Source of the DNA: an uncultured Alphaproteobacteria bacterium
GTDB taxonomy: Bacteria > Pseudomonadota > Alphaproteobacteria > RF32 > CAG-239
Direction: 5' to 3'
Length of the DNA: 58,377 bases
Assembly (NCBI GenBank): GCA_944391515.1
Contig: CALXTW010000012.1
Coordinates: forward strand, 1 to 58,377
The translations under genes and the position numbers were made by a program. The notes under the pieces were generated by a model. The model ran no database searches and was not told the DNA's origin. It saw only the letters and a program-made list of their open reading frames with translations. Below are positions 51,940 to 58,377 of the stretch, piece by piece. Every line of letters starts with the position of its first letter. The stretch's first letter is position 1.

Positions 51940-54900
51940 GGGTTATTTGCTCCATATCTGATTTTGATATTGCATAAAATTTGTCTTTAGCGTAGGAGGC
52001 AAAAAATTGCAAATGTTTTCCTTTAATTACGCTATCAAAAAGATAACGAATATAAATTTTTTCACCGCTAGAATAGAACTCAATGCGTACTTGGTCTTGG
52101 TTTTCGGTTAAGATATCAAGCCAAGATATAGGCTCTTTGGTGTTAAGGCTTTGTACGGGAGAATTAAGCTGTGTGATGAGCAAATCTCTTGCCAGAAGAG
52201 TAAGTTGTTCAGGCGTGAGGGATTTTTGTGTCTTGACCAGACGACCAAAGCGCAAGTTCCAAAGCGAGTTGTATGTCCACTGGCGCCAATCCGACGAGAG
52301 GTCTATAAAATCTGCCTTAATGAGCCAAACTTGAAATTGGTTCGGAAATTTGAGGTAGGCTCCTTTAGCGCCACGGCCAATGTCAAGGTTGATGGTTCCT
52401 AATTCAAATTGCGAGAGAATATCTCCTTTGTCATTGCTTAGCGTTACTTGGGTGGTGGTGGAAAAGGGGGATTGCAATGGCAGCAATCCAAAGTTTGATA
52501 AAAACTTCGGGTCTGCTGTTCTTTTTTCATAATATCTGGCCTCAAGCAAAACATTTAGGAAACGGCGAATCCGTTCTTGATAAACCGGAAAAGCAGGGTG
52601 CTCTTGCAAGACCCAAGTGCCTGATTGATTGACAAAGGTGAGCTCTTGGGTGCGGGTTTTGAGTTTTATTTGATGCAGGGTGTTGATGGTTTGCGGAAGC
52701 TTGTCAAAAACCAATTGGTTTTCAAAGTTTTCCGTGGTAGAGGGGGTGGAATATTTGATTGAGATTATTCCCATAACAAGCATGAGCAAACTTAAGCCCA
52801 ACAGTTTGAAAAAAGCTCGGTTAAAGCGTGCTTTTTCAGCAATATTTCGGTGACGGAGACGTGTAACCAAAGATGTCAGCAGAAAGCCTAAAACTATTAG
52901 TGTCGGAATGAGGTAAATTCCGATGAGTTTGACCTTAAACTCAAGTGCGTGAATATTTTGATTAAGTTCTTGGCGAATTTGTGAAAGCTCTTGGCGCAGG
53001 CTGTCTAATTGCTGGCGATAGCTCGAGATGACGGCCATTTCATCGGCAGAGAAAATATCTCTTTGCTCAAAGTCTTTTTTCTCCCAAACTTCGTTGATTT
53101 TTTGATTGGTTTGTTCGATTTTAGAGATGATTTCGGCTTCTTTGAGTTTGAAACGAAGTTGATTGTCGCGGCGCATTTTTTCGACCCCTTTGAATGGGTG
53201 GTCGGCCGCAGTTTTGCCTCTAACATCAGCTAAAGATGGGGTGTGGCTTAAACTCTCTAAGGCGTTCAAAATAAAATTACCATTGTCTAAAATCGGAATA
53301 TTATATGCGGTATCTAAAATGGAGGCCGGACGCGTCCAAAACGAATCGTATATGAAGTCGGTATCGGCAACGGCAATGACGGTAAAAGGTTTGCTTTTAT
53401 CTTGGCTAATGATTTTGGCGGCGATGGTTTTGGATTGGTTGTCAGATTGAAACCAACGGAGAATATCGGCCGGATTCATCCCCCTACGCACAACGTCTGC
53501 CGGCATGAGCGCCGAATTGGTGCTAGTGGTGATGAGTGGGATGAACAGGTTGTTTGATGACGGCAATGGCTGCAGAGCAGAGGCAGATGAAAAAAGCAAA
53601 TTCTTTAGGCCTGATGTTTCAGTGGCACTTTGATTGAGGTTTTCGGCGGAAAGCGAAAATTGAATCACGTCTTGGGTGAAATTGGGATTGGATTTGTAGT
53701 CGGTGGTGGCGTCAACCGTAATGGAATTATCCAAGTCGGCAACGACAATATCTGGAAAATATTCAAATCCCCAGAGTGTGCTCAGTTCGCCCAATTGAGA
53801 AGGAAGAAGGTCGTTGTTCATAGAGGAAAACAGGCGCGGCGCCTCAGCCGTGGCATCTAACAAAACAAGTGTGTTGCCGCCGTTGAGTGTGTAGGTGGTT
53901 ATGTGCTCAATGAGCTCAGGTGATAAATCCTGTGGATGGATCATGAGCAGAACATCAATATCCTCGCCAAAGTCTTGGGCGGTTTTAATTTTTTTGATGT
54001 TATAAAACTCAGAAATTTGTTTGATGATTTCCCATTGCTGAGTAACCCGATTGGGCGAAGCCTCATCGATTTGGTCAAAAAGCGGCAAAGAGGTGATGAT
54101 GCCTAAATTGGGCTTGCTGTGAAAAAGTTGATAGAGTTTGGAAGTGAGGTCTTGCTCCAAAAAAGCGGCTCTTTCGAGAGAAAACATCGGGATAGTTTGT
54201 TTTTGACCTGTTTCATCAATGAGGGTTAGGCCAAAAAAGCCGTTTTGATTGAGGTCTATTAAAGGAATTGGTTGCAAACCGGAGGCAATGGCCATATCTT
54301 CGGTATTATCCAACATTTGCGGATAATAGATATTAAAATTAAAGTTGCCGTTTGATAGCCTTTGGTATTTTTTGAGCAAAAGGTAAAGCTTGTCCATCAA
54401 AAGACGGATGTCGGGGTTCCTTTGCCCGAGGGTAGGTGTGTAATAAACTTTGGCCGTGACTTGGTGGGGAAGATTTTTGAGCAAATTTTGGGTGGATGAG
54501 GACAGAGTATAAATCTTGTTTTGCGTAAAGTCGTATTGAATATCTCGCAGATAGGCATTGGCGGCAAGGTTAATTCCCGTAAAGCCTAATAACAAAGCAA
54601 TAAAGGCGGCAATATATGTCCAGCGAGATGAGGATTGAAGCCAGCCGGATGTGCCGGATGTTTTGAAGTTGATTATCATAACCGAGGTGGCGTTGAACAA
54701 GATAATGACAGAGGCAAAAAAGATAATATCTCTGCCCTCAATTAGGCCGTTGGCAATGGCGTTAAAGTGGCTCAAAAAGCTAAATGAAGCAACTAAGTCA
54801 ATAAGGGTTTGTGATGAAAAACCACGAATTACCGAGAGCACAAATTCTAAGCCACTTAAGAAAAATATCAGGTTGGCAAAAACTGCCAAGACTAAGGCAA

Positions 54901-55384
54901 TAACCTGATTTTTTGTGAGTGCTGACATGGTTTGAGAAATGGATAGCATACACCCCGACAGTAAAATACAACCCAGATAGCCGCCAAAAATAACGCTGTT
55001 ATCGGGGGAGCCTAACAGGTTTACCAGTATTATAAATGGAAAAGTAAGCGCTAAGCCCAGCGTGCAAAACAGCCAAGAAGCCAAAAATTTTCCCCAGACA
55101 AAGGAGGCAGTGCTGACGGGCAGCGTCATTAAAGAAACAATCGTGCCAAGGCGGAATTCTTCAGCCCATAAGCGCATGGCAATACCCGGTATGAAGAGTA
55201 GAAATATCCACGGAATAAATGAAAACATAGCGCTGAGGTCGGCTTGTCCGCGATTGAAAAAATCACCCAGATAAATTGCAAGAGAGCCGTTAAGGAGTAA
55301 GAAAACAACCAGATAAATATAGGCCAAAGGGGAGATGAAAAAACGTTTGAATTCGGTTTTGGTTATGGTGAATAAATTATGCAT
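51905..55384 (-). CDS. Fusion: ABC-2 permease (GldF-like) + GldG-like domain + DUF4340
   Basis: 1159 aa. Residues 1-240 form an ABC-2 permease (six transmembrane helices; KTEFKRFFISPLAYIYLVVF at the start). A transmembrane helix near 255 begins the GldG-like (ABC_transp_aux) periplasmic region: ANAYLRDIQYDFTQNKIYTLSS then LIMIHPQDLSPE. A central coiled-coil (EAEIISKIEQTNQKINEVWEK) and two helices near 850-900 lead into a DUF4340-like C-terminal domain (about 905-1150: QTINTLHQIKLKTRTQELTF). In many bacteria these are separate genes. With the upstream ATPase it forms a complete exporter of unknown cargo. Confidence 0.8.
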   Translation of the reverse strand: MHNLFTITKTEFKRFFISPLAYIYLVVFLLLNGSLAIYLGDFFNRGQADLSAMFSFIPWIFLLFIPGIAMRLWAEEFRLGTIVSLMTLPVSTASFVWGKFLASWLFCTLGLALTFPFIILVNLLGSPDNSVIFGGYLGCILLSGCMLSISQTMSALTKNQVIALVLAVFANLIFFLSGLEFVLSVIRGFSSQTLIDLVASFSFLSHFNAIANGLIEGRDIIFFASVIILFNATSVMIINFKTSGTSGWLQSSSRWTYIAAFIALLLGFTGINLAANAYLRDIQYDFTQNKIYTLSSSTQNLLKNLPHQVTAKVYYTPTLGQRNPDIRLLMDKLYLLLKKYQRLSNGNFNFNIYYPQMLDNTEDMAIASGLQPIPLIDLNQNGFFGLTLIDETGQKQTIPMFSLERAAFLEQDLTSKLYQLFHSKPNLGIITSLPLFDQIDEASPNRVTQQWEIIKQISEFYNIKKIKTAQDFGEDIDVLLMIHPQDLSPELIEHITTYTLNGGNTLVLLDATAEAPRLFSSMNNDLLPSQLGELSTLWGFEYFPDIVVADLDNSITVDATTDYKSNPNFTQDVIQFSLSAENLNQSATETSGLKNLLFSSASALQPLPSSNNLFIPLITTSTNSALMPADVVRRGMNPADILRWFQSDNQSKTIAAKIISQDKSKPFTVIAVADTDFIYDSFWTRPASILDTAYNIPILDNGNFILNALESLSHTPSLADVRGKTAADHPFKGVEKMRRDNQLRFKLKEAEIISKIEQTNQKINEVWEKKDFEQRDIFSADEMAVISSYRQQLDSLRQELSQIRQELNQNIHALEFKVKLIGIYLIPTLIVLGFLLTSLVTRLRHRNIAEKARFNRAFFKLLGLSLLMLVMGIISIKYSTPSTTENFENQLVFDKLPQTINTLHQIKLKTRTQELTFVNQSGTWVLQEHPAFPVYQERIRRFLNVLLEARYYEKRTADPKFLSNFGLLPLQSPFSTTTQVTLSNDKGDILSQFELGTINLDIGRGAKGAYLKFPNQFQVWLIKADFIDLSSDWRQWTYNSLWNLRFGRLVKTQKSLTPEQLTLLARDLLITQLNSPVQSLNTKEPISWLDILTENQDQVRIEFYSSGEKIYIRYLFDSVIKGKHLQFFASYAKDKFYAISKSDMEQITHDITTSEPRAN

Positions 55385-56108
55385 TTATTTTCTCCGCTTG
55401 GGTTAATTTTTTAAATGCTTGTTCTATATCAGAGCTGTTCGTTTGAGCTAAAATTTCTTTTAGAGTGCCGTCGGCTTTAATTTGTCCTTGGGCAATTAAA
55501 ATAATGCGTGTGGCCAAAGTTTGTGCCTCATCTAACAAATGGGTTGAGATGAGAATGGTTTTGTTTTGGCCTTGGTGTTTAATTTCTTGGCGAATATGCT
55601 CTTTTTGGTTGGGGTCTAGACCATCGGTGGGTTCATCAAGCAACAAAATTTCGGGATTGCTTAAAATGCTTTGTGCAAAACCGACACGGCGACGATAGCC
55701 CTTAGAAAGAGTTTCAATTTTTTGATGCATAACATTTTCAATTTTGGCAATATGCGCAACTTCTTGCAGGCGGGTTTTTATATGGGGTGTGTTTTTTAAT
55801 TCGCCCATGTATTGCAAAAAGGCTTGGACGCTCATGTCAGGATAAAGCGGAGAACCTTCCGGCAAAAATCCGATTTGGGATTTGGTACTCAAACTGTCGG
55901 TGCTGATTTCTTGGCCTAAAATTTTGATTGAACCTGAAGAGGGGGAAAGGTAGCCCGCTATCATATTCATAAGGGTGGATTTGCCTGCGCCGTTGGGGCC
56001 GAGCAGGGCGATGATTTCTCCTTTTTGGGTTTGGAAACTCATATCTTGTACGGCGCAAAGGGAACCGAAATTTTTGCTCAAATGTGTGATTTCAAGTGTT
56101 GCAGACAC
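55377..56108 (-). CDS. ABC transporter ATP-binding protein (GldA-like)
   Basis: 243 aa. Walker A LLGPNGAGKSTLMNMIAG (about 33-50), the ABC signature LSKGYRRRVGFAQ (about 134-146) and Walker B with D-loop EILLLDEPTDGLDPNQ (about 153-168). The H-loop is in LISTHLLDEAQ. It couples with the permease fusion gene directly downstream (overlapping by 8 nt). The pair resembles GldA-GldF/G systems, which in Bacteroidetes act in gliding; here a gliding role should not be assumed. Confidence 0.88.
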   Translation of the reverse strand: MSATLEITHLSKNFGSLCAVQDMSFQTQKGEIIALLGPNGAGKSTLMNMIAGYLSPSSGSIKILGQEISTDSLSTKSQIGFLPEGSPLYPDMSVQAFLQYMGELKNTPHIKTRLQEVAHIAKIENVMHQKIETLSKGYRRRVGFAQSILSNPEILLLDEPTDGLDPNQKEHIRQEIKHQGQNKTILISTHLLDEAQTLATRIILIAQGQIKADGTLKEILAQTNSSDIEQAFKKLTQAEKINA

Positions 56109-56171
56109 AGCTCTTTCTCCTTGTTTTGGTAAAGCAAGGCTAACAAAAAATGTTAAAGATATGGTGAATCT

Positions 56172-56942
56172 TTATTTTTTATTTATTTCATAAAGTGCAA
56201 TGGCGGCAGCAGTGGCAACATTGAGGCTTTCCACTTTTTCAGATATCGGCAGACGAACCGTAATGTCGCAACTCTCTTCTATGAGCCGGCGCATGCCTTT
56301 GCCTTCACTGCCCATGATAATTGCTGATTTGCCGCCTTTTTTGAGCTGGTCAATGGTAGTGGTGGCGTAGCCGTCCATGCCGATGGTCCAGAAACCGGCA
56401 GCTTTTAATTGCTCAATTGCGCGAGCGAGGTTGGTTACTCGGCAAATGGGCAAGTGTTCTATCATGCCGGCAGAGGCTTTGGCCATGGCGCCGCTTTCAT
56501 TTGGAGAATTTTTATCTTGCAGAATAAGAGCTAAGGTATTGAAGGCGACACTTGAACGGATGATGGCGCCGATGTTTTGCGGGTCGGTAACTTGATCTAA
56601 AATCAAGACATGGCAATCCTCAAGAGAATCGGCTAAACGGATGATGTCTTCCAAGGCATAATTCTCCAGCTCTTTGACATAAGCGGCAAAGCCTTGATGA
56701 ACAGAATCGGATGGTAAAAGTTTATCGATTTCTTTGCGCTCAGTCACAGAAATAATACTTTCGTTGCGTTTGGCTTTTTGGCAAAGTTTGCGGATTTCTG
56801 CTTCGTTTTCTGGGGTGCAGAGAATCTTTGTGATTTGGCGCTTGGGATTATTAATAGCCGCCGTGATGGGGTGGCGTCCATAAAACAAAAGACCATTGAA
56901 GGTAGTGTTTGTGCGAGGGGTGTTAAAATGTTTTTTTGGCAT
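56172..56942 (-). CDS. rlmB: 23S rRNA (guanosine-2'-O-)-methyltransferase RlmB-like
   Basis: 256 aa SpoU-type methyltransferase. The N-terminal L30e-like substrate-binding part has GLLFYGRHPITAAINNPKR. The trefoil-knot SAM site shows LDQVTDPQNIGAIIRSSVAF (about 116-135), IIMGSEGKGMRRL (about 205-217) and RLPISEKVESLNVATAAAIALYE (about 229-251), the complete motifs 1-3 of the SPOUT fold. It likely modifies G2251 of 23S rRNA, though TrmH-like tRNA activity cannot be excluded. Single gene. Confidence 0.88.
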   Translation of the reverse strand: MPKKHFNTPRTNTTFNGLLFYGRHPITAAINNPKRQITKILCTPENEAEIRKLCQKAKRNESIISVTERKEIDKLLPSDSVHQGFAAYVKELENYALEDIIRLADSLEDCHVLILDQVTDPQNIGAIIRSSVAFNTLALILQDKNSPNESGAMAKASAGMIEHLPICRVTNLARAIEQLKAAGFWTIGMDGYATTTIDQLKKGGKSAIIMGSEGKGMRRLIEESCDITVRLPISEKVESLNVATAAAIALYEINKK

Positions 56943-57007
56943 AATCTGTTCTTCTTATTGTTTATTGATGATTCTTTCGTAGCGTATTTTGAGAGAATTG
57001 TAAATGA

Positions 57008-57892
57008 TTAGATGATACGGCGCAAAATCCCTCTTTCTTGAGCTAAGAGTTTTCTGGCATCTTCGGCAGAACACTGTTTGATGGCTATAACGCAGGCGGT
57101 TTTTACTTCATTGTTGGCCTGGGCGAGATAGTCCTCTGCCTGAGATGGTGTGCAGTCTGCAATTTCACAGACAAAACGAATCCCGCGCTTTCTTAATTTT
57201 TCGTTGACCATGCGGAGGTCAATCATATAGTTTTTATAGACTTTTCCAATGCGAATCATGGCACCCGTGGAGAGCATGTTTAAGACCATTTTTTGTGCCG
57301 TTCCGGCTTTGAGGCGGGAAGAGCCGGTAATGGCCTCAGGACCAACTATCGGATTAATGAATATGTCTGAGATGTCTTTTATCGGTGCATCGGGATTGCA
57401 AGAAATGCTGATGGTGTGGGCTCCTTGCTTTTTTGCTTCTTGTAAAACGGCAATTAAATATTTAGGTGTGCCACTTGAAGATATGGCAACAACAACATCT
57501 TTGGGAGTAGGGGAAAAGTGGGTGATGTCTTCTAAGCCAAGTTGGGCGTTGTCTTCCGCATTTTCAATGGAGTAGCGCAGAGCTTGGTCGCCGCCGGCAA
57601 TAAAACCTTGAACCATTTTGTGATTAACACCAAATGTCGGCCAGCACTCCGAGGCATCCAAAACACCTAATCGTCCGCTGGTGCCCGCACCAAAATAGCA
57701 GAGCCTTCCGCCTTCTAAAAAAGACTGAGCGATAAGCTCTATTGCCTGAGCAATTTGCGGGAGTGTTTGTTCTACAGCCAGGGCTACTTTTTGGTCTTCT
57801 TTGTTTATGGTTTGGGCAATTGAGAGCGAATCCATTAAATCAATATTTTCGGTGGCGGGATTTTGGGTCTCGGTTAAAGAGAGCTTGTTCAT
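57008..57892 (-). CDS. murQ: N-acetylmuramic acid 6-phosphate etherase MurQ
   Basis: 294 aa SIS-domain lyase that cleaves the ether of MurNAc-6-phosphate in cell-wall recycling. Visible motifs are TETQNPATENIDLMDS (about 6-21), CYFGAGTSGRLGVLDASECWPTFG (split at about 64-87) and VAISSSGTPKYLI (about 134-146). The catalytic Glu is in DASECWPT. No sugar kinase AnmK or MurP transporter is adjacent. The presence of this enzyme shows peptidoglycan recovery. Confidence 0.93.
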   Translation of the reverse strand: MNKLSLTETQNPATENIDLMDSLSIAQTINKEDQKVALAVEQTLPQIAQAIELIAQSFLEGGRLCYFGAGTSGRLGVLDASECWPTFGVNHKMVQGFIAGGDQALRYSIENAEDNAQLGLEDITHFSPTPKDVVVAISSSGTPKYLIAVLQEAKKQGAHTISISCNPDAPIKDISDIFINPIVGPEAITGSSRLKAGTAQKMVLNMLSTGAMIRIGKVYKNYMIDLRMVNEKLRKRGIRFVCEIADCTPSQAEDYLAQANNEVKTACVIAIKQCSAEDARKLLAQERGILRRII

Positions 57893-58050
57893 TGTTTTCT
57901 CCGTATATTTTTTTTATGTGAAAAATAATAATGCGGATAAGTTAATAAATATGTAAAAAAAAGGTTGACAAGAAGGCAAAAATACGTTTATTTGCCTACT
58001 AGTGAATTAAAAAACGGATGTGTGAATCCGACCCTGTTCACAAATATAAT

Positions 58051-58136
58051 GGAGGGGTGGCAGAGCGGTCAAATGCAACGGACTGTAAATCCGTCGACTT
58101 CGGTCTACGAAAGTTCAAATCTTTCCCCCTCCACCA
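58051..58136 (+). tRNA. tRNA-Tyr (GTA)
   Basis: A class II tRNA with a long variable arm. Anticodon loop CTGTAAA, acceptor stem GGAGGGG / CCCCTCC, encoded CCA. T-arm CAAAG-style helix with TTCAAAT loop. No tail-regenerating repeat follows it; tRNA-Gly(TCC) comes 41 nt later. Confidence 0.95.
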
Positions 58137-58177
58137 TTTGGTTTTTAAAGCAGGGGTGCTTGTTAGAAGCGTTTTAA

Positions 58178-58251
58178 GCGGGTGTAGCTCAATGGTAGAG
58201 CAGAAGCCTTCCAAGCTTATGACGGGGGTTCGATTCCCCTCACCCGCTCCA
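58178..58251 (+). tRNA. tRNA-Gly (TCC)
   Basis: Anticodon loop CTTCCAA, perfect acceptor stem GCGGGTG / CACCCGC, encoded CCA. The first anticodon-stem pair is G-A. It precedes tuf by 55 nt, an arrangement common in proteobacteria for tufB-type loci. Confidence 0.93.
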
Positions 58252-58306
58252 AATTTTTCCCCTCCTTTGAAAATACTGTAACAACGTAAATTTAGGATTT
58301 TTTAAA

Positions 58307-58377
58307 ATGGCAAAAGAGAAATTTGAGCGCACAAAGCCTCACTGCAACATTGGTACCATTGGTCACGTAGACCACGG
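58307..58377 (+). CDS. tuf: Elongation factor Tu (5' end, runs off the window)
   Basis: The first 24 residues, [20 protein letters not shown] then VDHG, match EF-Tu, including the beginning of the P-loop GHVDHG. AGGA lies about 10 nt before the ATG. The gene continues past the right edge. Confidence 0.95.

Noticed and set aside
57965-57993. Promoter for the tRNA-Tyr/tRNA-Gly/tuf operon at TTGACA
   Set aside because: The -35 is perfect but the -10 (TTATTT at 17 nt) is weak, so it is not listed as a feature.

Overview
The window reads as a chromosomal segment of an AT-rich alphaproteobacterium, probably an uncultured host- or gut-associated lineage. This is inferred from gene content and order: DUF3576-leuS-lptE-holA, IalB-rlmN, rpmH-rnpA-yidD-yidC-engB, a YcgN-type pair, RpoH-like promoters before htpG and groESL, and strong use of TTG for leucine. 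No rRNA, transposase, integrase, phage structural gene or CRISPR array was seen.

Layout. 1-3600: typA, a PfkB kinase and a ferredoxin. 3.7-11.2 kb: htpG, prepilin peptidase, a voltage-gated channel, groESL, a TM2 protein and a histidine phosphatase. 11.3-14.9 kb: tRNA-Gly and tRNA-Ser, each followed by repeats that regenerate the tRNA tail, with a glycosyltransferase, a beta-barrel and a nitroreductase between them. 14.9-23.7 kb (minus): an envelope redox and export block (flavodoxin, Tat-exported aldo/keto reductase, tatC, tatA, polyferredoxin), then a TPR protein, a PNPT-like membrane protein, a PanE-like reductase and rsmB. 23.9-32.2 kb: DUF3576-leuS-lptE-holA, a methyltransferase, the CCA enzyme, IalB-like protein and rlmN. 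32.2-33.4 kb: large palindromic repeats around a lipoprotein gene. 33.4-41.2 kb (minus): engB-yidC-yidD-rnpA-rpmH, BI-1, YgjP, two YcgN paralogues, dnaB, rpmB. 41.3-42.2 kb: tRNA-Arg with 3.2 tail-regenerating repeats. 42.2-50.4 kb: GNAT, MIF-like protein, a split membrane/lysozyme gene, cysS, a hypothetical, a beta-barrel and hppA. 50.5-50.9 kb: a strong candidate structured RNA. 51-57.9 kb (minus): CDF transporter, a Gld-like ABC system, rlmB, murQ. The end holds tRNA-Tyr, tRNA-Gly and the start of tuf.

The most unusual structure is a family of repeats downstream of three unrelated tRNA genes (Gly-GCC, Ser-CGA, Arg-CCG). Each 179-232 bp unit starts after the tRNA, carries a terminator hairpin, and ends in a hairpin followed by a fresh copy of that tRNA's own 3' end including CCA. 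The Gly and Arg units share a conserved core, and the last hairpin keeps its pairing while its sequence changes between loci. The architecture resembles the E. coli tyrT downstream repeats (rtT RNA) but occurs at several loci.

Other leads are two genes that stay open in frame across one stop codon (TGA in a polyferredoxin next to tatA; TAG between a membrane domain and a GH108 lysozyme domain), a 355-nt RNA gene with near-consensus promoter, possible pseudoknot and terminator, tandem palindromes that supply the last codons of two convergent genes, and a bacterial Nav/Cav-type channel with glycine in its selectivity filter. All assignments are from reading the sequence; no database search was run.
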